Notes: generated by a model from the sequence alone, not told the origin. A DNA stretch of 64,000 nt from Brevibacillus fluminis (GCF_003710825.1 NZ_RHHQ01000013.1:62001-126000), one strand, 5' to 3'; shown: positions 23,620 through 32,889, numbered from the stretch's first letter. Numbers and translations are program-made.

Positions 23620-26028
23620 TTAGTTGCGCAATGGCTTGCCTTTTGCCAGCATGTGCTGCATCCGTTGCTGTGATTTGGGCTGCTGCAGCAGCTCCAAGAA
23701 CGCTTTCCGCTCCAACTCGAGAATGTAGCTCTCCGTCACCTCAGTGCCCGCCGGTACGCTGCCACCTGACATGACGTACGCCACTTTCGACGCGACCAGC
23801 TCGTCATGATCGCTGATATAACCGGAAAGCTTCATCCCGCGAATGCTGGCCCGCAGGTTGGCATAACCCGACTCGCCGATCACGCGGATTTTGCGTGAGG
23901 CTTGAGGCTTGTAGCCTTCCTGATCCATCGCCAGCACCAGCTGTTTCGCATCGTAGAGCAGATGATCCGGGTTGACGCTGACTTGGTCGTTTGCACGCAT
24001 GTAACCCAGCTGTTTTGCCTCCTCGCCGCTTGTCGACACTTTTGCCATCGCGATATTTTCAAAGGCGCGCGCGACGAATGGGAATGGATCAACCGGGACC
24101 GTTCCGCCCTCCGGTACATGCTCCATCGCGCGGAACAACAGCTCCTTCGTACCGCCGCCGGCCGGAAGCAGCCCGACGCCGACCTCGACCAAGCCCATGT
24201 ACGTCTCTGGCGATGCCTGGATGCGATCCGCCAGATAGCAAACCTCAACTCCGCCACCCAATGTCATGCCGAACGGCGCTGCGACAACTGGCCGATGCAT
24301 CGAACGATATCGGGCCTGAAGCTTATGAAAATTTCGAACAAGCAGATCAAGCTCAAGGAGATTGTCATCCTGCACTTCAAGCAGCGCCATCGCCAAATTC
24401 ATCCCGACACAAAAGTTTTTGCCCTGATTACCGATGACAAGCCCGGTAAAATTGCGCTCCACTTCATCTGCCGCGTAATTGGCCAGCTGCAAAATATCCA
24501 TGCCGAGCGCGTTATTGGGAGAGGTGAATTCCAGGCAGGCGACCCCATCGCCGAGATCGATCAGCGCGGCACCCGCATTTTTTTTGATCAGCTTCCCCTG
24601 TTCCTTCAGGGCTGCCAAATTGATCTTTTTGTCTGATTCCTCCACTTTTTCATAGCGTCCGCCGACAGTGAAAGCGTGGATATCTCCCGCCGCTTTTTCG
24701 TAAAACGACGTTTTGCCGCTTGTAAGCAGCTTTTCCACCAACGGCGGAATGGTTTCCCCTTCCTCGCGCATCCGGGCCACCGACTTCTCCACCCCAATGG
24801 CATCCCATGTTTCAAACGGGCCAAGCTCCCAGCCAAAGCCCCACTTGATCGCACGGTCGACGGAGACGATATCGTCAGCGATTTCAGGTACACGAGCCGC
24901 AGCGTAGAGAAGCACTTTTTTAAACGAATTCCACAAAAACTCGCTGCCGCGGTCTTTTCCGTACACGAGCGTTTTCAGTTTTTCTGGAAGCCCTTTTGCG
25001 GTTTTGGCAGCGTCCAATGACGGGAACGACGCCTTTTCGCGTGGGCGATATTCTAGTGTATTTGTATCAAGCGTCAAGATTTCCTTGCCTTGCGCGGTTT
25101 TCACCTGTTTGTAAAAGCCTTGTCCCGTCTTTTGTCCTAGCCAACGGTTTGCCACCAGCTGTTGCAGAAACGCCGGCAGCTCGAACATCTTCTGATCCTC
25201 GGGCTCCTTGCTGTTTTGGCGGACATTTGTGGCCACGTGTGCGTACGTGTCGAGGCCGACCACATCAAACGTACGGAACGTCGCGCTTTTCGGGCGGCCG
25301 ATCACCGGGCCTGTCAGTGCATCTACTTCATCCACCGTAAGCCCCAGCCGGAGCATTTCATGCAGCGTGACCTGCATGCCGTATGTACCGATCCGGTTGG
25401 CGATGAAGTTGACTGTATCCTTACACAGCACCGTGCCTTTACCCAGCACGTTTTCCCCGAATTGCATCATGAAGGAAACAATCTCGGGCGATGTCGCATC
25501 ACTTGGAATAATCTCCAGAAGTTTCAGATAACGAGGGGGATTAAAAAAGTGCGTCCCGAGAAAATGCGATGCGAACTCCGCGGAACGCCCCTCCACCATC
25601 GCATTGACGGATATCCCGGATGTATTGGAGGAAACGATGGAACCTGGCTTGCGATGCGCCTCGACCAAGGCAAAAACATGCTTCTTCACATCAAGCTTTT
25701 CAACCACAACCTCAATGATCCAGTCGGCTTCTCCCAAATATGATAGATGGTCTTCCAGATTGCCCACTGTGATCAGCTGCAAGTTTTCTTTAACCGCAAG
25801 CGGGGCCGGCTTCTCCTTGAGCAACCGCTCCTTACCCGTCTGGGCGATGCGGTTGCGAACGGCCGGACTCGCCAGCGTCAAGCCAATCTTGGTTTCGTCT
25901 GGAGTCAGCTCTGTCGGCACGATGTCCAGCAGATACGTTGGAATCCCCACGTTTGCCAGATGCGCGGCGATGCCTGCACCCATCACACCGGAGCCGATTA
26001 CGGCAGCTTTGCGAATTTTGCGTTCCAT
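23620..26028 (-). CDS. fadN: 3-hydroxyacyl-CoA dehydrogenase / enoyl-CoA hydratase
   Basis: Bifunctional beta-oxidation enzyme. The 802-aa protein begins with an NAD-binding 3-hydroxyacyl-CoA dehydrogenase domain (AAVIGSGVMGAGIAAHL at 8-24; SSNTSGISVN; SHFLGTHFFNPPRY), has the dehydrogenase C-terminal domain in the middle, and ends with a crotonase-like domain (FCVGMNLAMA; GLVEVGVGLLPAGGG). The ATG at 26028 has AAAGGGAGGG upstream; an extension to 26070 does not. It leads the fadN-A-E operon and has a perfect FadR-type box 28 bp upstream of its start. Confidence 0.94.
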   Translation of the reverse strand: MERKIRKAAVIGSGVMGAGIAAHLANVGIPTYLLDIVPTELTPDETKIGLTLASPAVRNRIAQTGKERLLKEKPAPLAVKENLQLITVGNLEDHLSYLGEADWIIEVVVEKLDVKKHVFALVEAHRKPGSIVSSNTSGISVNAMVEGRSAEFASHFLGTHFFNPPRYLKLLEIIPSDATSPEIVSFMMQFGENVLGKGTVLCKDTVNFIANRIGTYGMQVTLHEMLRLGLTVDEVDALTGPVIGRPKSATFRTFDVVGLDTYAHVATNVRQNSKEPEDQKMFELPAFLQQLVANRWLGQKTGQGFYKQVKTAQGKEILTLDTNTLEYRPREKASFPSLDAAKTAKGLPEKLKTLVYGKDRGSEFLWNSFKKVLLYAAARVPEIADDIVSVDRAIKWGFGWELGPFETWDAIGVEKSVARMREEGETIPPLVEKLLTSGKTSFYEKAAGDIHAFTVGGRYEKVEESDKKINLAALKEQGKLIKKNAGAALIDLGDGVACLEFTSPNNALGMDILQLANYAADEVERNFTGLVIGNQGKNFCVGMNLAMALLEVQDDNLLELDLLVRNFHKLQARYRSMHRPVVAAPFGMTLGGGVEVCYLADRIQASPETYMGLVEVGVGLLPAGGGTKELLFRAMEHVPEGGTVPVDPFPFVARAFENIAMAKVSTSGEEAKQLGYMRANDQVSVNPDHLLYDAKQLVLAMDQEGYKPQASRKIRVIGESGYANLRASIRGMKLSGYISDHDELVASKVAYVMSGGSVPAGTEVTESYILELERKAFLELLQQPKSQQRMQHMLAKGKPLRN

Positions 26029-26055
26029 CGAGTAATACCCTCCCTTTTCGCATCC

Positions 26056-26073
26056 TGAATGAATAGTCATTCA
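26056..26073. promoter_or_regulatory. FadR operator of fadNAE
   Basis: TGAATGAATAGTCATTCA is a perfect inverted repeat (TGAATGA-N4-TCATTCA) matching the Bacillus FadR consensus. Long-chain acyl-CoAs should relieve repression. Confidence 0.9.
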
Positions 26074-26089
26074 TTATTTTTGGGTAAAA

Positions 26090-26163
26090 AAACATTCCAC
26101 TCACTATCCAAGAGATCATTCAAAAAGATTCTTTTGCGGAAATTCGTGGAATGTTTGATTTTT
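26090..26163 (-). terminator. Terminator of the hypothetical gene at 26232
   Basis: AAACATTCCAC (26090-26100) pairs exactly with GTGGAATGTTT (26146-26156) across a 45-base loop. The minus-strand transcript ends GGAATGTTTTTTTACC; the plus strand is also T-rich after it. Confidence 0.6.
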
Positions 26164-26231
26164 TTCCCGTTGAGTTTACCTTTACAAAAATATTGTAAAC
26201 CAAAACAGATACTGCTGCAATCGTCTTTTCC

Positions 26232-26645
26232 CTACTGCTGCGGCACAAAGCTGCCGTCGCGAAGCATCGTCAGCTCGCCCATGAAAAAGGCCGTGTCATC
26301 GGATTCATCCAGCTTGCCGCTCTCCTCAAGCGCTTCCAGGCGACGCAAGAGCACGTTCGCGAAGTCTTGGATTTGCAGCGGGTGCGCTTCAAGGTCGTTC
26401 TCGTCCTTCACCTCTACGGACATTAGGCCTTCAATATAGGTAATGATATGGAATCCGCCGATTTCCCCAAGAAATTCCGGCTTGTTGTACTTCGATTTTT
26501 GCAGTTTTTCCAGCATGCTTACGATATCGTTGCCGACCACGCTAGGAAACGTCACTTGGTAGAAATGGCGCTTTCCTTCTTCCGTCTTGATGATCAGCAT
26601 GTCGTGTGAATCCAATTTCTTGGCCTTTTTGCCCAATCCGAACAT
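26232..26645 (-). CDS. Conserved hypothetical protein
   Basis: A 137-aa soluble acidic protein with no signal peptide or membrane segment and no motif I recognise. It begins MFGLGKKAKK, has FYQVTFPSVVGNDIVSMLEKL near residue 30 and a FFMGELTMLRDG tail. AGAGGTGG supports the ATG at 26645. It is monocistronic and ends in a long-loop terminator upstream of fadN. Nothing in the context assigns a role. Confidence 0.7.
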   Translation of the reverse strand: MFGLGKKAKKLDSHDMLIIKTEEGKRHFYQVTFPSVVGNDIVSMLEKLQKSKYNKPEFLGEIGGFHIITYIEGLMSVEVKDENDLEAHPLQIQDFANVLLRRLEALEESGKLDESDDTAFFMGELTMLRDGSFVPQQ

Positions 26646-26807
26646 GATTTCCACCTCTACTAAGGATTCTCATTCTTTCCTATTCCATGATAGAGGACAT
26701 TTTATCAACAAACAAGTCTATATAAGAGGAAATGATTAACTCGGTTAGTTTGCGCCACTCTTTCACACCATAGGAAATACTACCATTCGGTGTGAGGAGG
26801 TCTGTTG

Positions 26808-27425
26808 ATGAAACGGGTCATTGCGCTGCTCTCATTTCTTCTGCTCGTGGGATGCACGGGTGAACACGGAGAAATCAAGATAAAAAGCATCACGAATCCG
26901 AAAAACCTGCACGAGAAAAAGAAAAAGGAAAAGGTTTCAGCCATTGATAACCCGACGTATCACAAGCAAGATATGCTGTTGTTTTTGAATCGTGCGGAAC
27001 GGGTTGTGGAGGACCTGCATTTCGCGGCCGCCTCCCTGCCTGACGCCAAGACGGTCAAGGAGGATGGCGTCACCTATCGGCAGATGCCCAAGCATTTGGA
27101 AACGAAGGAAGCTATCATCAAACATATTTCCCGCTATTGGTCCAAACCGCTCGCCGAAAAAATATACAATCATCTACACACGACCGTGGTGAAGGACAAG
27201 GTTTACATCGCCATCCCCTACCCTGACTTCCCCATGGTCATCTCCGGCAAAAACACGACGATCAAAAACGAAGGCAAGGACGTGCTCGCGGTCGTTACCG
27301 ATGCGACACTTCCGCAATTTGCAAGCGATCGGACCGTCACGTACCGGCTCGTAAAAGATAAAAAAACGCACAAATACGAGATCAGCAAACGGTCGGGCGT
27401 GTACAAAAAAGAAATTTTTGAATGA
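26808..27425 (+). CDS. IseA-like lipoprotein (putative cell-wall hydrolase inhibitor)
   Basis: A 205-aa lipoprotein with signal peptide and lipobox LLVGC at residues 13-17. Residues 45-130 resemble the DL-endopeptidase inhibitor IseA family: a Tyr-containing strand (DGVTYRQMPKHLETKEAIIKH) followed by SRYWSKPLAEKIY, parallel to the TKKKLISYL...SAAEKF arrangement of IseA. That family inhibits LytE/LytF-type autolysins at the cell wall. The ATG at 26808 is 7 bases after GAGGAGG. A 7-bp inverted repeat, TCACACC...GGTGTGA, lies immediately upstream of the ribosome site. The family call is moderate. Confidence 0.65.
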   Translation: MKRVIALLSFLLLVGCTGEHGEIKIKSITNPKNLHEKKKKEKVSAIDNPTYHKQDMLLFLNRAERVVEDLHFAAASLPDAKTVKEDGVTYRQMPKHLETKEAIIKHISRYWSKPLAEKIYNHLHTTVVKDKVYIAIPYPDFPMVISGKNTTIKNEGKDVLAVVTDATLPQFASDRTVTYRLVKDKKTHKYEISKRSGVYKKEIFE

Positions 27426-27443
27426 TAAATGTTTCATGATCCC

Positions 27444-27473
27444 TTGACATAAAGATGCATCCTTCGGCATAAT
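27444..27473 (+). promoter_or_regulatory. Promoter of the proBAC operon
   Basis: TTGACA (27444-27449), 18-bp spacer, CATAAT (27468-27473), upstream of the T-box leader. Confidence 0.75.
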
Positions 27474-27479
27474 TACTAA

Positions 27480-27768
27480 CTAAATATAACTGAACGCGTT
27501 GAAGGGAAATAGTAGAACCGTCCTTCTGGTCCAGAAAGTGAAATCCGTCGGCTGTGAGATTTCGCCCACGAACCGGTTTGAACCCATCCCTGAGGGCTAG
27601 GGATAACCTAGACAGGATTCTTTCCCCTGTTACCAAGGAAAGCGCTCTTGATTGCAACGGAGCGAAAAGCTGGATGGCTGCTTATTTGGCATGCCGTCAA
27701 GTAAGGTGGTACCGCGAAAGTCAAACCCTTTCGTCCTTATACATGAGGACGGAAGGGTTTTTTTATTT
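27480..27768 (+). ncRNA. T-box leader of proBAC, predicted proline specifier
   Basis: Stem I contains the loop-E AGTA (27511-27514) and, on its 3' side, GAA followed by CCC (27583-27585), the predicted proline specifier codon. The T-box sequence AAGGTGGTACCGCG is at 27703-27716 and can pair with the NCCA end of uncharged tRNA. A terminator stem AACCCTT.CGTCCT / AGGACG.AAGGGTT with T7 ends at 27768. Expected behaviour: readthrough when uncharged tRNA-Pro accumulates. Confidence 0.93.
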
Positions 27769-27800
27769 GATCTGTGCGGTGAAATATGGAGGTATGTGTC

Positions 27801-28928
27801 ATGAAGAAGGCAAAGCAGCGTATCGTCGTTAAAGTAGGCAGCAGTTCATTGGCAGCAGCACAAGGTGGCTGCGATCCGGTCAAAATGTCCCGACTTGTAG
27901 CGGCCATTTCCCTACTGCGTAAGCAAGGACACGAGATCGTCCTCGTCTCCTCGGGCGCGGTAGCGAGCGGCTACCGGATGCTCGGCTATCAGCAGCGACC
28001 GCGGACTCTCGTTGCCAAACAGGCAGCAGCCGCAATCGGCCAAAGCATGCTGATGCAAAAATACACCGACCTGTTTGCAGAGCACGACTGCACCATCGCG
28101 CAGATTTTGCTGACGCGCGGCGACTTTTCTGATCGCGAGCGGTATCAGCACGCATTCGAAACGCTTTCGCTCTTGCTCAGCAAAAAAGTCGTCCCGATCA
28201 TCAACGAAAACGATACGGTATCTGTGGCAGAGTTGACCTTCGGCGATAATGACATGCTGGGCGCATTAGTCGCCGGTTTGGTCCACGCAGACTTGTATAT
28301 CATCCTGACCGATACGAACGGATTGTACGACAAAGACCCGCGCAAGCACGAGAATGCAAGCCGCATTCCGTATCTCGATAGCATTACGCCAGACATTGAG
28401 GCACTCGCCGGAGATGCTGGCAGCCTCGGTACCGGTGGCATGCGCTCCAAACTGATCGCTGCCAAGACGGCGCAAAGCTTGGGCCTGCCGAGCTTTATCG
28501 GATGCATGACGGATGAAACCGATCTGCTCTCTATCGTCGCTGGCGAAGGAAACGGCACGTATATCGGCTATCTTGAGGACATGGAGTCATTGCCGGCTCT
28601 GCCAACCCGCAAGCAATGGATCGCCCTTCACTCCCCAACCAGCGGCCAAATTTACGTCGATTCCGGAGCGGCAGATGCGATTTTGCAAAACCAGCGCAGC
28701 TTGCTCATTGCCGGCATCAAAAACGTGGGCGGAGACTTTTTGCAAGGGGATGTCGTAGAGGTTTTTACGGAGGACGAAACGCTCATCGGCCGCGGCATCA
28801 GTCGCTTTGACGCTAGTGCGCTGCGTTCGGTGCTCTCGCCGGAGGGCACATTGCGTCGCAACGGAACCGTCATCCATCGGGATCAATGGGCTTGTGCCCA
28901 TACCATATCTGCAACAAAGCGGTCATGA
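27801..28928 (+). CDS. proB: Glutamate 5-kinase
   Basis: First step of proline synthesis, ATP-dependent phosphorylation of glutamate. The 375-aa protein has an amino-acid kinase domain (VVKVGSSSLA at 10-19; VSSGAVASGYR; INENDTVS; FGDNDMLGALVAG) and a C-terminal PUA domain from about residue 275. The ATG at 27801 has GGAGG 8 bases upstream; the longer frame from 27786 does not. It follows the T-box leader and is 50 bp ahead of proA. Confidence 0.96.
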   Translation: MKKAKQRIVVKVGSSSLAAAQGGCDPVKMSRLVAAISLLRKQGHEIVLVSSGAVASGYRMLGYQQRPRTLVAKQAAAAIGQSMLMQKYTDLFAEHDCTIAQILLTRGDFSDRERYQHAFETLSLLLSKKVVPIINENDTVSVAELTFGDNDMLGALVAGLVHADLYIILTDTNGLYDKDPRKHENASRIPYLDSITPDIEALAGDAGSLGTGGMRSKLIAAKTAQSLGLPSFIGCMTDETDLLSIVAGEGNGTYIGYLEDMESLPALPTRKQWIALHSPTSGQIYVDSGAADAILQNQRSLLIAGIKNVGGDFLQGDVVEVFTEDETLIGRGISRFDASALRSVLSPEGTLRRNGTVIHRDQWACAHTISATKRS

Positions 28929-28978
28929 CCGTTTTTTCATACTAGACAAAAAAAGAGCATTGAAGGGAGAAGAGAGAA

Positions 28979-30247
28979 ATGAGTGAGATTCGAAACCAGG
29001 TAGAGGCACAGGCACGCTTGGCCAAACAGGCTTCACGACGGCTCGCCCAGCTATCGCGTGAGGAAAAGGACGCTGCACTGCTCGCGATCGCCCGCAAGCT
29101 TGATGAAGATCGCCAAACGATTCTTGCAGCGAATGCGAAGGACGTGGAGCAAGTGCGGGCTGCCGGTCAGCCGGACAGCTACCTTGATCGTCTGCGGCTC
29201 GATGATAAACGGATTGATGGGCTGATCTCTAGCCTGGAGGAAATGGTTGCATTGACCGATCCGGTCGGCGAGACAATCGATGCCTGGACGCGACCAAACG
29301 GCATCGAGATCGAGCAAGTGCGCGTACCGCTCGGCGTGATCGGCATGGTGTATGAAGCTCGCCCGAACGTTACCGTAGACTCGGCAGCAATCGCACTGAA
29401 AACCGGCAACGCCATCGTGCTGCGAGGTAGCCGTACCGCTCTCGCTTCCAACCAGGCGCTTGTCGCTAGCATCCGCCAGGCTCTCGAATCGCTGAATCTC
29501 CCTGCTGATGCCGTCCAGTATTTGGCGATCACCGCCCACGAATCGGTAGATGCGCTCTGCACGTTGAACGGCTTGATCGATGTGATCATTCCGCGCGGGG
29601 GTGCCGAGCTGATCAAGCGCGTCATCCGGACTTCCACCGTCGCGGTATTGGAAACGGGCGTCGGCAACTGCCATATTTTTGTGGACGAAAGCGCAGCCTA
29701 TCCAATGGCGGAAGCGATCGCCATCAATGCAAAAACGAGCCGCCCTGCAGTCTGCAATTCCGCCGAGACGCTGCTGCTCCATGAAAACTGGCTGCATGCA
29801 CACCAGCAGTCGCTGCTCAAAGAGTTTCATGAAGCTGGCGTTGAGCTTCGCGCGTGTGAACGGACGCGCAGCCTGCACCCGGAACTGGCCTCCATTTTGA
29901 AAACAGCAGATGAAGCCGATTTCGATGCAGAGTTTCTCGATCTGATCATCGCGGTCCGCACTGTCAAAGATTGCAGCGAAGCGATCGAACATATCGCGCT
30001 GCACGGTACCGCTCACTCTGAGGCAATCCTGACCGAAAACCAAGCGAATGCAGCCCGCTTCCTCCGCGAAGTCGATGCTGCGGCTGTTTACCATAACGCT
30101 TCTACCCGCTTTACTGATGGTGGAGAATTCGGATTTGGCGCCGAAATCGGCATCAGCACGCAAAAGCTGCATGCAAGAGGTCCGATGGGCCTGACGGCGC
30201 TGACCACATCCAAATATGTCATTCGCGGAAACGGACAAATCCGCTAA
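28979..30247 (+). CDS. proA: Gamma-glutamyl phosphate reductase
   Basis: NADPH-dependent reduction of glutamyl-5-phosphate to the semialdehyde. The 422-aa protein has the aldehyde-dehydrogenase-like fold, with EARPNVTVDSAA, VETGVGNCHIFVD and the catalytic Cys region KTSRPAVCNSAETLL. GGGAGAAGAG precedes the ATG. It lies second in proB-proA-proC. Confidence 0.96.
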   Translation: MSEIRNQVEAQARLAKQASRRLAQLSREEKDAALLAIARKLDEDRQTILAANAKDVEQVRAAGQPDSYLDRLRLDDKRIDGLISSLEEMVALTDPVGETIDAWTRPNGIEIEQVRVPLGVIGMVYEARPNVTVDSAAIALKTGNAIVLRGSRTALASNQALVASIRQALESLNLPADAVQYLAITAHESVDALCTLNGLIDVIIPRGGAELIKRVIRTSTVAVLETGVGNCHIFVDESAAYPMAEAIAINAKTSRPAVCNSAETLLLHENWLHAHQQSLLKEFHEAGVELRACERTRSLHPELASILKTADEADFDAEFLDLIIAVRTVKDCSEAIEHIALHGTAHSEAILTENQANAARFLREVDAAAVYHNASTRFTDGGEFGFGAEIGISTQKLHARGPMGLTALTTSKYVIRGNGQIR

Positions 30248-30282
30248 CCCAAGATCGATACGCATCAAAAGGAGGGATTATT

Positions 30283-31143
30283 ATGGAATCGAAAAAAACA
30301 ATGCTTTCGCTTGCGCAAGCGTTCCATACGAAAACAATCAGCTTTCTCGGGGCAGGCTCGGTCGTAGAGGCAATCATCGGCGGCGTACTACGTAACGAGC
30401 TCGTCCCTGCCTCGCAAATCTACATCACCAATCGCAGCGATCAAGAACGGCTCCAGACACTCTCGAATACGTTCGGCGTTCAAATCGAACGCGACAAAAA
30501 AGCTCTGATCGAAAAAGCGGACATCCTGGTTTTGGCGATCAAGCCAAAAGACGTGGCTGAAGCGTGCCAAAGCCTGCGCGGCTTGGTGCGCAAAGACCAA
30601 TTGGTCATCTCGGTCATCGCCGGCGTGTCCACCGACTTTTTGCGCGAATGGCTCGGCGTCGAGTGCGCGATTATTCGCACCATGCCAAACACCTCCTCCG
30701 CCATCGGGCTCTCGACAACGGGTATGTCCCGCGGCCGTTTCGCGGATGAGGAGGACCTCGCGACAGCGAAGCACCTGTTCGAAGCGATCGGAAGCGTTTA
30801 TGCCCTGCCAGAGGAAGAGCTCGACATCATCACCGGCTTGTCGGGCAGCGGCCCTGCCTACATTTATTACATGATCGAGGCAATGGAAAAGGCAGGCGTA
30901 GAAGCCGGGCTGAAACCGGAAATTGCCCGCCGTCTGACCGTTGAAACTGTGCTCGGTGCGGCCCAAATGCTTCTTACCACCAATGCAGAGCCTGCTCTGC
31001 TGCGTAAAAAGATCACCAGTCCTAACGGAACAACCCAAGCCGGCATCGAGGTACTGGATTCGTTTTCGTTCCAAGAAGCCGTCGTTTCCGCCGTGCTCCG
31101 GGCAACCGAACGCTCACGGGAGCTTGGCGCGCAATTCAACTAA
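30283..31143 (+). CDS. proC: Pyrroline-5-carboxylate reductase
   Basis: Last step of proline synthesis. The 286-aa protein has an N-terminal Rossmann motif FLGAGSVVEAIIGG near residue 21, VLAIKPKDV, IRTMPNTSSAIG and the C-terminal signature LSGSGPAYIYYMIEAM with SPNGTTQAGI. It uses GSVVEA in place of the common GNMGEA. AGGAGG precedes the ATG, 35 bp after proA, so it shares the T-box operon. It corresponds to ProI/ProC-type enzymes. Confidence 0.94.
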   Translation: MESKKTMLSLAQAFHTKTISFLGAGSVVEAIIGGVLRNELVPASQIYITNRSDQERLQTLSNTFGVQIERDKKALIEKADILVLAIKPKDVAEACQSLRGLVRKDQLVISVIAGVSTDFLREWLGVECAIIRTMPNTSSAIGLSTTGMSRGRFADEEDLATAKHLFEAIGSVYALPEEELDIITGLSGSGPAYIYYMIEAMEKAGVEAGLKPEIARRLTVETVLGAAQMLLTTNAEPALLRKKITSPNGTTQAGIEVLDSFSFQEAVVSAVLRATERSRELGAQFN

Positions 31144-31194
31144 ACCTGTAGTATACTGAGGCTAGTCAATTTTAATTCAAGGAGGGTGCAAGCC

Positions 31195-32004
31195 ATGAAG
31201 CTGTATGCATTGTACGGAACAAGCGGCACCGGCAAAAGCACGATCGCCCTCCGGCTGGCCCATCAGTTGAATGTCGATGCCATCATCGATGACGGCATTT
31301 TGATCAGCCAAGGCTGCAAAGTGGCAGGCGTATCCGCCAAGTATGAGAAAACAAAAATCCAGGCCGTCAAACGCGCGATTTTTTACTACCAGGAGCATGC
31401 GGACGAGGTCAGAAAAGCACTGCAGGACCATGCGTATGAGACGCTGCTTATACTTGGCACCTCGCAGCGGATGATCGACCGGATCACCCGAGCTCTGCAG
31501 CTGACCGGCCCGATCGAGTTCATTCCGATTGAAGACTTGAAAACGCCAGCCGAAATGGATGCGGCCCGCTATATGCGAGAGACACAAGGCAGACATGTCA
31601 TCCCTGTGCCCCGAGTCGAGATCGAGAAAGATTTTTTCCAAAAAATCATTTCCCATGCCCAGCAAATCCTCTCGCCGAAGAAAGAGGTGCTCGGCGAAAC
31701 GACCGTGGTCCATCCTTCCTTCTCAGGAGGACGCATTCAGATTCACGAGCAGGTGCTGCGCAAAATCGTCCAAATCACGTGCCAACGCTTTGAACAAGTG
31801 AAACGCATTCATAAAACAACCTACACGTTCCACGATCTACCGCGGCTCACCGTACAGCTCTCGCTTGGCACAACGCTGGGTGAAGATCTGCTGTTGATCG
31901 TTGAGCAGTTGCAGCAAGCGCTGTACGACGAAACGAGCTATTGCCTTAATATCTCCCCTGCCAGCATCGATGTCCACATCGTTTCCCTAGAGTTGGCACC
32001 GTAG
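31195..32004 (+). CDS. P-loop protein with C-terminal Asp23-like domain
   Basis: A 269-aa cytosolic protein of unknown role. The N-terminus has Walker A GTSGTGKST (residues 7-15) followed by NVDAIIDDGILISQG, giving a small nucleoside-kinase-like domain to about residue 170 with LLILGTSQRM as a possible Walker B strand. Residues 180-269 (IHEQVLRKIVQI...LTVQLSLGTTLGEDLLLIVEQLQ...IDVHIVSLEL) resemble an Asp23/Gls24 domain. GGAGGG is 8 bases before the ATG at 31195. The gene follows proC by 51 bp and may have its own promoter; spore coat genes lie downstream. Confidence 0.7.
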   Translation: MKLYALYGTSGTGKSTIALRLAHQLNVDAIIDDGILISQGCKVAGVSAKYEKTKIQAVKRAIFYYQEHADEVRKALQDHAYETLLILGTSQRMIDRITRALQLTGPIEFIPIEDLKTPAEMDAARYMRETQGRHVIPVPRVEIEKDFFQKIISHAQQILSPKKEVLGETTVVHPSFSGGRIQIHEQVLRKIVQITCQRFEQVKRIHKTTYTFHDLPRLTVQLSLGTTLGEDLLLIVEQLQQALYDETSYCLNISPASIDVHIVSLELAP

Positions 32005-32081
32005 CGAGAGCATAATCCTTCCTCCTTTGCAGACCCTATCCCTTGTACGCCATCTATGCCTGTGAAGGAGGATGAATGATT

Positions 32082-32378
32082 ATGCCAGCAACACTGATCC
32101 CCCCAGTTCAGCAAGCAGCCAATGTGCCGATTCCCACACCGCCGCGCGTGATTACGGGCAAAGATCTTGCCTATTTGAAGGATGCTCTCTCCTGGGAGCT
32201 GATGGCATTTAAAAAATTCGCTTATTATGCGAAGCAAGTCAAAGACCCGCAAGTAAAGCAGCAGCTCGATAAAGCGGGGCAAATGCATCAGCGCCACTAC
32301 CAAAAATTGCTCACCCATCTGCAAGTGGATAACAACAGCGCCATGGCCAAAATCCCAAAACCGCAGACGATGCAATAA
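32082..32378 (+). CDS. CotF-related spore coat-type protein (small)
   Basis: A 98-aa protein if started at ATG 32082 (AAGGAGG 10 bases upstream); ATG 32076 is equally possible with a 4-base gap. Residues 25-75 form two amphipathic helices (DLAYLKDALSWELMAFKKFAYYAKQV; QMHQRHYQKLLTHL) like the ferritin-like CotF coat family. It precedes a clear CotF-type gene by 15 bp in the same orientation. A role in the spore is inferred from similarity and pairing. Confidence 0.7.
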   Translation: MPATLIPPVQQAANVPIPTPPRVITGKDLAYLKDALSWELMAFKKFAYYAKQVKDPQVKQQLDKAGQMHQRHYQKLLTHLQVDNNSAMAKIPKPQTMQ

Positions 32379-32392
32379 GGAGGGCGCCAACT

Positions 32393-32770
32393 ATGATCAA
32401 TCAACTGCTCAATCCGAACGGACAGCAACAGCAGCAGCAAAACCAAAACATCATTCAAAATCCAAAGCCTCCTGGTGAGCCGCAAGTAAAAGGACCGGAG
32501 ATGAACGACCGCGACTTCATCAACGACGGCCTTTCAACATGCAAATACCTTGCAGAAGGGCTCAACATCGCGGCATGGGAATCCAGCCACCAGCAGCTAC
32601 ACGCCGATTACCTTCAAATGCTAAACGAAACGCAGCAATGCGCTCGCGAGCTGTACAATACCATGTTCCAAAAAGGCTGGTACAAGCTCGAGGCAGTTGA
32701 ACAGCAAAAGCTGCAGCAGGCCTATCAGCAATTTAACGGGTACTCGTCACAATTCCCGTACCGCGGGTAG
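32393..32770 (+). CDS. CotF-family spore coat protein
   Basis: A 125-aa protein. After a Gln/Asn-rich leader (residues 8-22) it has MNDRDFINDGLSTCKYLAEGLNIAAWESS, matching the CotF signature, and a second helix with LQMLNETQ. GGAGGGCG lies before the ATG. It is the second gene of a coat pair and is followed by a terminator. CotF members are coat components in Bacillus. Confidence 0.82.
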   Translation: MINQLLNPNGQQQQQQNQNIIQNPKPPGEPQVKGPEMNDRDFINDGLSTCKYLAEGLNIAAWESSHQQLHADYLQMLNETQQCARELYNTMFQKGWYKLEAVEQQKLQQAYQQFNGYSSQFPYRG

Positions 32771-32782
32771 CCAGCACACATA

Positions 32783-32820
32783 TGCAAAATAGCCCCGATT
32801 CCAAATGGGGCATTTTTGCG
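32783..32820 (+). terminator. Terminator of the coat gene pair
   Basis: AAAAT.GCCCC-N9-GGGGC.ATTTTTG, just after the CotF-type gene. Confidence 0.8.
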
Positions 32821-32850
32821 CTTCGATCTCTCGTCACTTACGGAATGAGA

Positions 32851-32881
32851 GAAAGCAGCTAACCTGTGCGTTAGCTGCTTT
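32851..32881 (-). terminator. Terminator of the PyrH-like gene
   Basis: AAAGCAGCTAAC-N5-GTTAGCTGCTTT, within 10 bp of the stop on the minus strand, followed by CTCTCATT. It also faces the coat genes. Confidence 0.7.
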
Positions 32882-32889
32882 CGATATTT

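Noticed and set aside
28905..28940. CGGTCATGACCG followed by TTTTTT at the proB stop, as a terminator
   Set aside because: Only a 4-bp stem with a 4-base loop is possible; proA is the expected next gene of the operon, so termination here is unlikely.
29051..30268. Minus-strand frame of 405 codons opposite proA
   Set aside because: Antisense shadow of proA; no initiation signal.
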